Positions 1-10,679 are shown, numbered from the stretch's first letter. The stretch: DNA of 17,907 nt from Ichthyophonus hoferi (GCA_002751075.1 NAOQ01000094.1:75733-93639); one strand, 5' to 3'. Program-made: numbers and translations. Notes: a model not told the origin generated them from the letters alone.

Positions 1-636
1 TGTCTCGAGTAGAAACATTAGAGTTAGACTTCTTATCCAATGAATTGACGTTTTCTAAGCTACTTGCCTGTAATATTAAAGAGTGTTTTAATAAAACAAG
101 GAACTTAAATGGTTATTCCCGTCTTTTCCATATAACAACACCCAATTAAGTATATATAAGCAATATAAGTACACCATAGGTACATAAATCAGCACATTCG
201 CCGGTTACATAATTAACACGGAATATACACAGCTACATATTTCAAATAGTTGTAAAAATCATCAAAGACGCACTGAAAGAACACTTGAGATAGCATAAAT
301 GAAATAGCAAAACAAGTGTATAAACATACAGTAATTCATGCACTTAAAGACATAAAATCCTACCTACCTACCTACCTACATATATACTTACCTACATGGA
401 TAAATTCAGACAGACAGATAGACAGATAGACATATATAGTCATCTATACACACAGACACCAAGTATATAAATACAAATTTTAGTGTCCCCCTTGGTATTC
501 ATCAACATACAGTGTGATTTCAATTCCACTTCCCTCTCTTTCCAACCGCATACATCTACATATCGCCACGGAGATAACAATAAATACCTACCCTTCTAGT
601 TGGAAAAAGATCGGTCAACCGCTTTTGTGTTGACAT
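1..636 (-). CDS. 5' end of a probable gene with an N-terminal PIP/PIP-degron-like motif (partial)
   Basis: Exon 1 is 636..592 and encodes MSTQKRLTDLFPTRR. The ATG lies in a strong Kozak context (CCACCATGT), and the exon ends at a GTAGGT donor (intron 591..68, 524 bp). Exon 2 runs from 67 to the window edge after a TTACAG acceptor. Both exons are phase 0, and exon 2 is open only in the predicted frame (it begins ASSLENVNSLDKK). Residues QKRLTDLF resemble the PCNA-interacting box Q-x-x-[ILM]-x-x-[FY]-[FY], with TD at positions 5-6 and a basic residue at +4 as in CRL4-Cdt2 PIP degrons; Leu replaces the first aromatic residue. Human CDT1 starts similarly (MEQRRVTDFF), and MSH6, UNG2 and LIG1 also start with PIP boxes, so the identity is open. 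A T-rich acceptor-like AACAG at 667-669 (minus) could end a leader intron. The gene model is an inference from about 37 codons. Confidence 0.5.
68..591 (-). other. Intron of the left-edge gene, with tetranucleotide repeats
   Basis: This is the predicted 524-bp intron between the two minus-strand exons. It is AT-rich and contains short CCTA-type and GACA/GATA-type repeats around 358-431. No other coding signal was seen on either strand. Confidence 0.4.
358..431. repeat. Tetranucleotide microsatellites (TACC)n and (CAGA/GATA)n
   Basis: About five TACC/CCTA units lie at 358-380, and an impure CAGA/GATA run lies at 407-430. These are simple repeats with no evident function. Confidence 0.85.
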
Positions 637-1554
637 GGTGGACAATTTATTTGTATATTTATATTTCTGTTAAAAAAAAAATAAGCAGAGAGTTCCGTTG
701 TACAGCTTAGTTACCAAATCCTTTCGAAAGTTCTTGTAGGTTTTTTTGGTTTTGTAGTAGATCAAAACACGGAAAAATATGACGTTAATATATTTAAATT
801 TTAAAGTGTCAAGAAAGAAAAGGTGTTAAGTGGCAAAGTGCTTTGGGAGGGCTAGAGATGGTTTTATAGCATTAAAAAAGGTAAAATATAATAATTGCTA
901 CTAGCTTGCATTAGCTCATTATTCGTGTTAAGTTGTTTTCTGTTTATTTATTTTCTATTTTTTAAGTGACAGAAACCTAAAGGATTAGTTAAAAAATTAA
1001 AAAATTAAACGGATAATAACTTTATTTTATTAAACTACCTTCAACCTGCATGTGACTCCTTTAAAGTTATACAAATCCTAACTAAAACACTATATTGCAA
1101 TTGCAATGTCACAAACAATAATACAACACCTTACGTTCTTATTGTCTTGCGTGGAGATATAATTAAATATCTTAATCTAATTATAATGTAAGATCTTATT
1201 GGTTTAATATAGTCTTAAATTTCATTAATAAAATAGATCTAATAAATATTTCGACGTTTGTATTGGGTATAAATTCAGATAGCGCGCCAAATATGAAATA
1301 TGAGCTTTATCATTTCCATAAGACCAATAAAATATGCTTATATTAATATTTATATATTCATTGGTTTAGATGTATTTCAAAGATTGCTACTAGATTAAAG
1401 GATATGAGCATGCTGTTTATATGCGACTACTGGTTGGCCAAATATCATGAATAGGAGGAAAGCACTTCATAAAAATAATGTCAAAAGAAAAGGGTAAGGA
1501 AAGAGAAGGAATAAAGAGAAATTACTATGAGGTAGTGTGTTGCTATTGTGAAAG
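637..1554. promoter_or_regulatory. Divergent promoter region between the left-edge gene and PNKP
   Basis: This 918-bp stretch separates two start codons that point away from each other (636 minus, 1555 plus). It contains no convincing ORF. It is AT-rich, with one notable GC-rich island, CGCGCCAAA, at 1283-1291. CCAAT pentamers (either strand) lie at 1198-1202, 1262-1266, 1324-1328 and 1360-1364. A palindromic TTGGCCAA is at 1434-1441. TATA-like strings occur, but they mean little at this base composition. Shared control of both genes is an inference from geometry. Confidence 0.5.
1283..1291 (-). promoter_or_regulatory. E2F-type site TTTGGCGCG
   Basis: The minus strand reads TTTGGCGCG, a full match to the E2F consensus TTTSGCGCS. 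It lies 264 bp upstream of the PNKP ATG and about 650 bp from the divergent ATG. GC-only strings of this length are rare here, and the other GCGC occurrences I saw (near 4267, 5205 and 9007) lack the TTT half. E2F control is inferred and presumes an E2F/DP factor in this organism. Confidence 0.4.
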
Positions 1555-1627
1555 ATGGGTCAAAAGAGAGAAATAGAAGACTTCTTCCAGCCTAAGAGCA
1601 AGATAGCAAAATCAGAAGATAATAATG
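1555..1627 (+). other. PNKP exon 1: PIP-like motif in a separate short exon
   Basis: The exon encodes 24 residues plus one base, beginning MGQKREIEDFFQPKSKIAK. IEDFF followed by QPKSK fits the hydrophobic-x-x-F-F core and basic tail of PIP boxes such as LIG1 (QRSIMSFF) and UNG2 (QKTLYSFF). The Gln is one residue too far upstream for a perfect match, so position 1 of the box is Lys4. The KSKIAK stretch could also aid nuclear import. PCNA binding is inferred. Confidence 0.5.
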
Positions 1628-4600
1628 GTAGTATTATATTCTCTTATAGTAGTTCGTGTTTCTTTGTAGCTTGGCTGGTATTAATTTGTAACATGTTACG
1701 GTTTGCATATTTTGGTGGGAACATCTCTGCAACTTCCTTCCTTTGTTAATATATAAGGATATATGTTCTTCCTTTCTCTCCATGCGTAATTGTTTTTAAA
1801 CGTGCACTATATTTTTTATGCATATTTTAATATAAAGAACAGCGTGGTCCTCTAAACAAGCTTCTAATTTCATAATTATATCTCAGCCTTGATTCATAAA
1901 AAACCCGGATAAAATGCCACATCCCTTACCCAATTTTTCTTACAATGTATTTTTTTTTTTGATAAGCAATAATTAATATGTGCTGGTCCTCTTAGGGATC
2001 GAAGTCATAAAAAAATGGTGGACTCATGAAAAGACTGCCTTTGTTGGAATAGTTGGCAAGCAAGTTTCCAGAAGCAAAATTGCTGCCTTTGATTTGGTAT
2101 CTTTTATTTTCTCTTACCTGTTCTCCATTTTTTATTTATTATTTTATGGTAGACTGTTAAATTTAAGTGACATTTCCTATTGGTTAGGCAATAGTTGATT
2201 ATGAAGATGTTGTTCTTAGTGTTTTAATTATTATATCAAAATGTTAGTTGTTTGTTTTAAAAGTTTATATGTTGGACTTTTATTTTTTATTAAAAAACCA
2301 AAAATATACGTACGTGCATATATATATATAATTACTTCATTGAGTGTATATTTGTATACAAACATGAATTTATTAATGTATATATACAGCCACTATTACG
2401 ATGCACTTTAAAGCTTGCATTTTTCTTTTTCTTTTTCAAAACTATTTGTCTAAACCCATAAATACACAGCCAATCACATACACCGTCTAAATTATATATG
2501 GACATAATATATTTTGATTTCTCTTATTCCACTTATTATTTGCTCAAAAACATTCCTAAAACTTCTTATATATGGATTTCCTTTACCTTACCCTTCTCAA
2601 CCCCTTCTCGTATATAGGATGATACCATTATCACTCGCAAATCAGGTAAGAAATTTGCTGTGGATACGCATGATTGGAAATTCCTCTATGACGACATACC
2701 AGATAAACTAAAGGACTTGTACAATGATGGGTAGGGAGGCGTGGATGCTAAATCATGTGTTGTACTATTAATTTATTGGTTTGTTTAAATTTTTAATTAA
2801 ACTGTAACTTTGAAAATATGTTATTGGCACGAGTTTAATTGGCTATTATGACTGGTTGTCAATGATTGTGATCTGCCTGAAGACAACGAAATTTATTAGT
2901 TTAACAAATTAGCATTCATACATAGATTGTTTAAATTCCTATTATATAATTTTATTCTATAATAATAGATCATAGTGTATGACATAATGCCATTTAATCT
3001 TATCATAATACATTACCTAATATACTATCATCCCACTCTATCCCAACATTGCATATAGCATCATCATATCATATAAGCTTTTTTCTATTCAGATTAATAA
3101 ATATTACGCACACTCATTGCATTGCCCACCTTTCCTTCTTATTGGTTCGCAGCTACCGCATTGTCTTTTTCACCAATCAAAATGGTATTCTCAAAGGGAA
3201 AGTGAACGCATCTGACTTCTATAAGAAGATGGAAGTTATTATAGCTAAGGTGTGGGAATATGTGTCTTTATATATGTAAATATACACCTATATAAGAGTA
3301 TGCTTATATTTATGTGCGCGTGGTATTATCTTTGGCTATCGTTAAGGGTTTATATTTCTATAAGCCAATGTATGATGTTTCTCCAATCACAGCGAGTTAA
3401 TTTTATATATTTTTAGCGGCTAACTAGTCTCTTATTCTCTTTGGCCACTCAATCTTGCCACTTGAATTAGTATTGGTTTCTAATTCTATACTCCTTTATG
3501 ACAGAATATTTATAATGGTAAAATGTATACATTATACCCACATTGTTTTATATAAAAATTATAAATGATCTTGCATAACTATGACAGCTTTCTGTAATTC
3601 TATGGCATATTTGCTAAATATTAACGTTGCTTTATCTTTATTATATATTTATTGGAAACTCTTTATTGGTTGAATAAATCACGCTACGTACTTCATAATA
3701 TCTTGTGTTTAATATGTTACTAATGTACATGAATAAATGTGGATATAGGGAAGATCATCTTCTTTAGAAATAATAATGGGTAACTGACATATGATTTCAT
3801 TGTAGTTAGGTATACCAGCGATTGTATTGGGGGCGATTGATAAGGATAAATATAGGTAGGTCTATATCGTTATTGTTTCATGATCTATAACCAATGGATT
3901 ATTTCTCCTTCACATATGTTCTCATTTACACATACTCCTTTTTTGTCTGCATACAGAAACATATGCATACATACATGAGTACACACACGTTCATAAAGAT
4001 TAAAAATATTTTTTGTGCATTACCTCTAATCCTCTCTAGACATATTTCTCGCTCACTGTCCTGTGCACATGTACTTACATAATAGCCAATCAACTCATTC
4101 AACCACTCCTTTAAACGTAATAATCACAACCGATTCGATTTAATCGTTTTATATGATGTCATATATATATATATACTTTCACCATTCTTCCATACATACA
4201 TACCAGCCCACATATAACCTTATAAACATAAACATAGTAACGATATTTGATTATACATAATTTGCGTACTGCGCGCTCCGTGGATGAGATTGTAACAATC
4301 TGATTATCTAGCTCACCTATGTGTATGTAACAATACAGGTTGTCCTTGCATATAGCAACAGAATAATATCAAAAATTACCAACCAATACACCTCAACTAT
4401 GATATCTTAAGGGCATACACTTATATTGCTCACTAATCCTAGATACTTACTAGACAAAATCGATATATCCTAACCCATACTAGCTCTAACACATACAAAC
4501 CTAAATATACTATCCATATAATACACAACATTCAGGAAACCGGTAACGGGACTATGGGAACTGCTTATGAAAGAGAATAATCAAGAGTCGATTGACTTTT

Positions 4601-7600
4601 CTGCCTCTTTCTTTGTGGGAGATGCAGCCGGACGCCCAGCAGGGTGGAAGGCAAAGGCTAAAAAGGATTTCTCTGACACCGACAGGTATTTTCTTATTCA
4701 TGTTTCTGTGTTCTATACCTTTTTATTTTCAAAATAAGAATTTTAAACGGGCTTTTGTACCGCGTGACATGGGTTTACTGTTGTGATTAATTTTTATTTA
4801 TATTAATTATTAGCTGAATTTTATCTTTTTAAAGTTAAAAATTTGTCTTATTTTTGTTTTTGTTTTTTATTGAATATTTTGAAGATTAGAAGGTATAGTA
4901 GCTTCTGACTTTGTATTTATATCATTTCGTTTATGTTTATGTTGGTTTTTCTTTTTCTTTTGCTTTTGCTTTCTTTTTTTTGTTTCTTTTCTCTCTCTCT
5001 TTCTCTTTCTTACCATATATTGGTTACACAGACTAGTATAAGAAATGTAAATATGGTGTAAGCTATGAATTGATATGGTTGTAAATGATATTTTAACGTC
5101 GTTTTCATAGGTACTATATGATGAGAGCAGTACGATCTTGGTATATTTTCTATAACAAAATAAGTATACACTAATATAACCTATACGATAACCTTTATTC
5201 TCTCTGCGCGGCCGGCATTGAACGGCTACACAACAGGAAATTTGCTGCGAATATTGGTATTAAGGTCTGCGTTTATCCCACTTTTTAATAATTTACTTTC
5301 AGAAGTGCTAATACATGGTTTTTTAAAAGGATAATTTCAATGTGGTAATAAACAATTATAGGAAATAATAATATAATATAAATTTCTTACTATATATATA
5401 TATATATGTGTGTGTGTGTAAATGTGTGTAGATATATATCTTTTGCTATATTATAAGTAAGAGTAATTTAAAAGCAATCTATCATTAGTGTCTAAGTTGT
5501 GTCACTAAAACTATTAACATCTCTGTAGTTCTACACACCAGATGAGTATTTCCTTCACGAGGAAGAAGCCAAGCACAGTATTTTAGGATTCGACCCTTCT
5601 ACTCTGCCTGTTGAAGGTTTGTGTGTTCTCTGATTATCTGCCAATCTACTTGTTAATTTAATTTTACTTAGCATTTTAAAAAAATCGAATTCTTGCATTT
5701 ATTTTTTATTATTCCGTGGTTTTTTTAGTAGTTTTTTTGGTGATTGAATATATACCAATACATAGCTATCTACAATATATTAGTGTAACCATTATTGAGT
5801 ATATTCAAAAAAAAAAAAAAAAAAAATTGTAACTGTAATTTGGAAAATTTTTTTTTTTGAAACTAAGAATATATATGTATCTATGTACGTGTATGTGTAT
5901 GTGTATGTATCTATGTATATATAATTATCAGTGTGAATATCATCCTATACTGTAGTATCATGGTATATGATATTTTACTAAGCTGCTTTGGGTTCCTTAA
6001 TTTCTATCATTATGTATGTGGGGTTTTGAACCTTAATACTTAAAACAATGCTTAGATACACTCTAAGTACCCCTCCGATAGGTTTAAAATAATAATGTTA
6101 ATAGTTGTAGTTGTTATATTAATTCATAATCATATATACATATACAGCCGTTGATTACAACGATCTTGTAAGGAAAACACAGGAACTCGTTATAAATGTT
6201 GGTTATCCAGTAAGTAATTCACTACTGTTGTAATGGTAAACATTACGTTAAGGATATTTTGCTACACTGTATTATGTGATGATGTAATAGTCTTATGAGC
6301 CTAGTGTCTGATATTTCTCTGTTAACAAGACCTGCTTTCATGTGTATAGTCATTGAATTGGCTTTTATTATTTGTATCTTATATTACTACATATATAACT
6401 GTACTAGTCATATTGTTATAAGATTTAATGAAGAACCACTTTTTCTTCTTAGTGAACTATTAGGATTGGAAAAGATAAAACATTAGATTATAATATTAGA
6501 GACGATTGCTAACAGTGTGTTTTAAAGCCAAAAACAAAATAGGAAATGGATTGGATGAAAGAGGTATCTAAATGAACCAATTAACATTTTAAGACTGAAA
6601 AATACTAAAACATATTGGGCTTTTTAATCCTAAACTTGTTGTGTGCGGCCAGTCTAACTGGATATCTAAATAATCGTCAAATTGCTTCTGTTGCTCCATT
6701 GGTCTCAAATTCATTTTCTAATAGTTTTTTCCATCAATACCAGGCTAGTGGAAAGACGACTTTTAGTCAGCGTTATCTCATTCCAGCAGGCTATGAACAT
6801 ATAAATCAGGTAGACTTTTTTTGCTTTAAGTATCATGACACTGGCATTGTCTTTCACATAAAGGAATGCAAATTTAAACTTATCTTGGATTGTATGTATC
6901 TGGCAAATAATTTTTAGTTGTACTCTTTGTCACCGTAAGAATATTTCCTTTGTAGAATGATTTTATACTGATTTTAATGTATGCTTTGTAGTGGTATTTA
7001 TTTTTATTCAAATTGCATAACTGTAATGTATCATTAATTTGGCAATACATTTGTTTGATGTAATAACCAGCATTTAAATATATATATATATGCCCAGTAT
7101 GTAAAAATCACTTTGAAGTGGTATTGGTATATTTCTTAATATCTCAACATGGGTGTCTCACATGCAATAATAAAGTACATGACAAAGAACAATATGGAAT
7201 TATGGGGAATAATTAAATGAAATAGATGCGGATATACAGAGAATACTTTTTTCTTTCTTGTTGCTAGTACCGTATATAATGTGTAGGTAAGGCTAATGCC
7301 CATATATAACCTTATACATATTACTACATAAAACATAATTTTATATATATTACTATACCACATAGATCATATGCAATACCTACGTTTACGCATAGTACAA
7401 CATATAACATGTAGATAAAGGCGCTGTACGATAGATAGATATAATTATTATGTTTTATGTCTATTAAGTGTGATAGATCTAGAGTCATGTACTGAAAATG
7501 TCCTCACAGGATACTTTGAAAACCTGGCAAAAATGTGTAGCAGCCTGTACAACCGCATTGGCTGCTGGGAAGAGTGTTGTTATTGGTGAGACCAACTATG

Positions 7601-9291
7601 TGATTAATTTGATCTTCTGTTGTTTATGTTGCGTTGTATTTATTGTTTATTGTTTGGTTCGTTTTATTAAATTACTTAAACATCTCTGCTTTTGTTTTGT
7701 TTTGTCATAATGTATTTTTATTTTCCTTTGTTTTATTTGGCTTATGTATACCTACATTTGTCTCTTTACTTATTCTTGTATTATAATAACTCCTTTCATT
7801 TCCTTGATTATCATCACATCTTCGATTGTTAATCTCTTTATTTGTGTATAATATTTCTACTTCATACTTTATGACTAAACACATTTCCATAAGAAAATAT
7901 ATAGATATAGTACATATATAACACACTAAAGATTATCTTAAAATTCCTCTTCGAATATATTCTTTGTATATCCACTATTAATATATTTTGCAAATCAGCT
8001 ATCATGATTATCCTATTGCCTTGTCTAAGTCTTATCCTCTTATTTTAAACTTATATATAATTGTATATGCATACCTGTAAACTTACCAACAACACATTTT
8101 GTTGTACATTTAGATAACACCAACGGAGAGCCAAGTGCTCGTGCAAGGTATATTGAAGTTGCCAAGAAGCTGAATGTACCAGTGCGTTGCTTTCATCACA
8201 CGGCCTCGTTTGATCTTTCCATGCAGTACGCTACTTCTTATTATTCTATCAGATATTTCTTGTACAATAGCTTCTCTTCTATGTTATGATCTTATTATTA
8301 AATATATTTTAAATTCATATTTATTCATAGATGGTTTTATCAATATTATTATATTCTTCTTGATCTAATTGCACTTATTAATTTATAGGATGACACAAAT
8401 TGTTCAATTCACTAATGCTTAGTATTCCCAGCATTTATTGCATTGACTACACATTATTCTATCCTTTTGTCCATTTACTCCCAGTCACAGTCACCACAGG
8501 TCATTTTCATATCAAATATATATATATATATATATATTAAATAATATTTTTAAACCTTCTCGCCTTCTATTACTAATTTGTTTTTTCCCATATATATTTT
8601 GTTAAAAACATATGCAAATACGTATATATATATATATTTATACTTGTACATATATACAGTAACAACATATTCCGATCTCTAAATGGTGGAAAGTCAGCTG
8701 TACCAACAATGGTTTTCTATACCTTTAAGAAGAATTTCAAGGCTCCCTCTGTTAAGGAAGGGTTTACTGAGGTCCTTTATTCTAACCTTTATTGTATCTT
8801 CTCTCTGTATTTTTTCTCCTGCTCATTTTTTGTTATTATCTTTTATGTATATATATATACACGCCATCATAGTTGTATTAAAATGACTATATGTATTTGT
8901 ATTAATTTTTGTATGTGCTTCTTTGGACGACTATCTCTTCCTTCACATCCATTTAAATTTGCTGTAAGCCATACATGCGGTAAGTATTTTTTATCGAGAT
9001 TTATACTGCGCGCATCTATTATTTACTGCTTATCACTCTCCTAGCAACCATATGTCACCATATAAATATATACAGGTAGATATCGAGAATGAATATAATT
9101 GAAAGAGACCAATTTATCAATTTATGGTAACTTGCATTATTGTCAAAAATCGTGAAGAGGAAATCACCTAATACGTTATCTATTGGTTCTTTCTATATAT
9201 TTTAAATTTTCAGGTTGTGGAGGTGGCTTTCTCTCCGGAATTCAAAGGGGATAAGGAGTCAGAAGCATTGTTTCGCAGCTTTTTGTATTGA
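1555..9291 (+). CDS. PNKP: Polynucleotide kinase 3'-phosphatase (PNKP), 14 exons, 401 aa
   Basis: PNKP restores ligatable ends at DNA breaks by removing 3'-phosphate and adding 5'-phosphate, in nuclear single- and double-strand break repair. Exons: 1555-1627, 1996-2096, 2618-2730, 3153-3249, 3806-3855, 4536-4685, 5237-5264, 5529-5616, 6148-6209, 6744-6809, 7510-7585, 8114-8225, 8660-8771, 9214-9291. They sum to 1206 nt, and every junction phase agrees. HAD phosphatase, about residues 50-230: motif I FDLDDT (D57, D59), motif II FTNQNG (T103), motif III YRKPVTG (K146), motif IV FVGDAAGR (D174). Kinase, about 240-401: Walker A GYPASGKT (252-259), NQDTL (D277), IDNTN (301-305), the Arg-bearing SARARY (309-314), and HNNIFR. 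The start ATG has A at -3 and G at +4. Residues 1-24 hold a PIP-like motif, and the roughly 110-residue FHA domain of animal PNKP is missing. All catalytic motifs are kept, so the enzyme is probably active. Domain order and motifs make the identification secure; some splice sites (GTCTGC, GTCCTT) are weak but the phases demand them. Confidence 0.93.
4945..5012 (+). repeat. Pyrimidine-rich tract in PNKP intron 6
   Basis: A run of about 65 nt is almost only T and C (TTTTC, TTTTGC and CTCTCT units). It lies more than 200 nt upstream of the acceptor used at 5236, so it is not the ordinary polypyrimidine tract of that site. Confidence 0.7.
5391..5420. repeat. (TA)n(TG)n microsatellite in PNKP intron 7
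   Basis: About eight TA units pass directly into about six TG units. It is a simple repeat. Confidence 0.85.
5807..5826. repeat. A20 homopolymer in PNKP intron 8
   Basis: Twenty uninterrupted A residues are followed within about 40 nt by a run of T. No target-site duplication or SINE body was recognised beside it, so it is called a plain homopolymer. Confidence 0.8.
6148..9291 (+). other. PNKP exons 9-14: P-loop 5'-OH kinase domain
   Basis: These exons encode residues 235-401. Walker A is split by intron 9 (VGYP | ASGKT). D277 of NQDTL matches the general-base Asp of human PNKP (NRDTL). DNTN and SARARY form the nucleotide and lid region, and HNNIFR plus the EGFTEVVEV end match the family C-terminus. 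The last residues (FSPEFKGDKESEALFRSFLY) are less conserved. The stop is TGA at 9289-9291. Confidence 0.85.
8516..8538. repeat. (TA)n microsatellite in PNKP intron 12
   Basis: About eleven TA units. Shorter (TA)n runs occur near 2319, 4161, 7078 and 8624. They are simple repeats typical of these introns. Confidence 0.8.
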
Positions 9292-9510
9292 GGTTTGGTG
9301 TTTGTGACTAATGTTTATATAGTTATATATATATGTACATACATACATATATTATACTATGATATTGTTGCTAAACCTTCAATCGCGCTATAAACGACAG
9401 TAATTTAACTTTTCTGAACCTGTGTGTTAGAAATGCTCTAGTTCCATTTATGTCATTTTGTGTTTATTTGTAATTTACGCTATTAATCAATAAATAGATA
9501 AGTGTTTTCA
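9292..9510 (+). terminator. PNKP 3' UTR with putative poly(A) signal
   Basis: AATAAA lies at 9489-9494, about 200 nt after the PNKP stop, followed by a GT-rich string (AGTGTTTT) near 9500. This fits a eukaryotic polyadenylation site, but AATAAA is common by chance in such AT-rich DNA. Confidence 0.35.
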
Positions 9511-9984
9511 TAAGGATATCAAAGGAAGATTCCAAAGTTTTTTAAAATCGCAATCTAATCAGAAACTCATATATATTTCTACTAATTCAAATTGGAAAAA
9601 TAAGAGATATACTGCACAAGAACCGCTGTATTGGTATGGCGCTGTGTAGATAAAAGCATACATATGTGCTGGCCAGGCTGGGGCTCGTTAATGCGCTGAG
9701 ACACAGTCATTTATTTCCCATAAATAATTGTCTGGTATATACTTTATACATAAAAACATAATTATTTGAGGCTGACTGGGTTATAATAGTATTTCCCGTG
9801 GTTAGAATTGCTAAAATATATTATATTTTATTTTAGAATGCAGTGGTGTCGATTCAGCTTGATTGGTGTGCATTTTTTATAGATTTAGAAATTTCTGTAA
9901 CATATTGTGTCAAATGTAGCTACATATACAGCGTTGAAAAGGTAACTTTAGTTATGATAATATAATTAACAAATGTTGGGTTCT
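9511..9984. other. Intergenic stretch, no feature recognised
   Basis: This is AT-rich DNA with a somewhat GC-richer patch at about 9620-9710. That patch contains the string TGTGCTGGCCA, which recurs near 10356. A 42-codon minus-strand ORF (about 9580-9707) has no recognised relatives and is not called a gene. Confidence 0.4.
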
Positions 9985-10150
9985 GAATTATAAATGCTCT
10001 ATTTAAAAGGCATAAAGGGTTCTGTCTGTGACAGATGGAGATTCTTGATTACGTAGTGATACTGAATAAGGACGATACAGTTTTTATCTTAAGTTCTCTG
10101 CATGTAATTAGTAGTCGGCTATCACGCTGAACATGAGTGAAATAATTATG
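9985..10150 (+). repeat. Imperfect direct repeat, copy 1
   Basis: It aligns by eye with about 10680-10870. Shared strings include GAACATGAGTGAAATAATT against GAATATGAGTGAGATAATT, and matching blocks around GATACAG/CTGCAG and TTTAAAAGGC/TTTTAAGGCA. Divergence is roughly a third, so the duplication is old. The element family is unknown. Confidence 0.45.
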
Positions 10151-10679
10151 CACTAGCCATTGATTTTAAATATCTCAGAATGATGAGCCTGGAATTACTA
10201 ATAATTAGCTCTAGTTATTGCTACTTTATAAGATTTTCCATTAGTATCCTTCTAACATCTCCTGGTGCCTGATGCTATCGCCAACAATTTTTAGTCTGAC
10301 TATAATGGTATAAGGCAGACAGCTTGTAGGCTATTGATTCATTACTTACATATCATGTGCTGGCCACATTGCAAGTGTTTTCTTAACTCAAATGGTAGAT
10401 TAATTAAAATTGAATATATTATTCCAAAATGAACGTGTTCGAGGATAATTATGTCAATCTTCCAGCCAGAAAGAGATGGCTTCAGATCTTCAAGTGATCC
10501 AAAACGGAGCTATGTGGACTGTGCTAGGCACTATGATTCCTCTTTCCTCACACTCCTGTGATGACATTGCAAGCCGGACAAACATGGCTTAACATAATAA
10601 TACGGTAGAATAAATAGCCAATTCGGTATTTTTAGTCATAAATCCTATATACTGTGAGGTATTTGGTGACGCATAATAG
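10151..10679. other. Intergenic stretch between the two repeat copies
   Basis: It is moderately AT-rich and more complex than the introns. Short coding-like strings occur (for example near 10440-10490, plus strand), but no open frame is long enough to call. A second TGTGCTGGCCA lies at about 10356, roughly 690 nt after the first, which hints that the duplication once covered more DNA. Confidence 0.35.

Larger units (their letters stand above)
1996..5616 (+). other. PNKP exons 2-8: HAD-type 3'-phosphatase domain
   Basis: These exons encode residues 25-233. The catalytic D57-L58-D59 triplet is split by intron 2 (FDL | DDT). Motif I reads DLDDT where animal PNKP has DLDGT; DxDxT is the accepted HAD pattern, so the nucleophile (D57) and acid/base (D59) are present. 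TNQNG, RKP and VGDAAGRPA follow at the spacing usual for PNKP. Exon 7 is a 28-nt micro-exon (KFAANIGIK) with a weak GTCTGC donor. Exon 3 contains a strong unused donor-like CAGGTAAGA at 2643-2651. Confidence 0.85.

Noticed and set aside
358-431. Short regular repeats as a CRISPR array
   Set aside because: They are uninterrupted tetranucleotide microsatellites without spacers, and the DNA is eukaryotic.
6276-6311. GTGATGA followed by CTGA in PNKP intron 9 as a snoRNA candidate
   Set aside because: The boxes are only about 30 nt apart, too short for a C/D snoRNA, and no closing stem is visible.
6295-6486. 63-codon plus-strand ORF in PNKP intron 9
   Set aside because: It lies wholly between two well-defined PNKP exons, has low-complexity Ile/Leu/Tyr-rich composition expected from AT-rich DNA, and matches no family.
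9580-9707. 42-codon minus-strand ORF starting MTVSQRINEPQPGQH
   Set aside because: It is short, has no recognised relatives and no splice or promoter context. It could be chance or a relic in repeat-bearing DNA.
10181-10272. ATGATGA ... CTGA spacing like a box C/D snoRNA
   Set aside because: There is no terminal stem next to the boxes and no C'/D' pair. Such strings are expected by chance.
10430-10450. TGTTCGAGG as a tRNA T-arm
   Set aside because: No A-box, acceptor stem or anticodon arm could be placed upstream.
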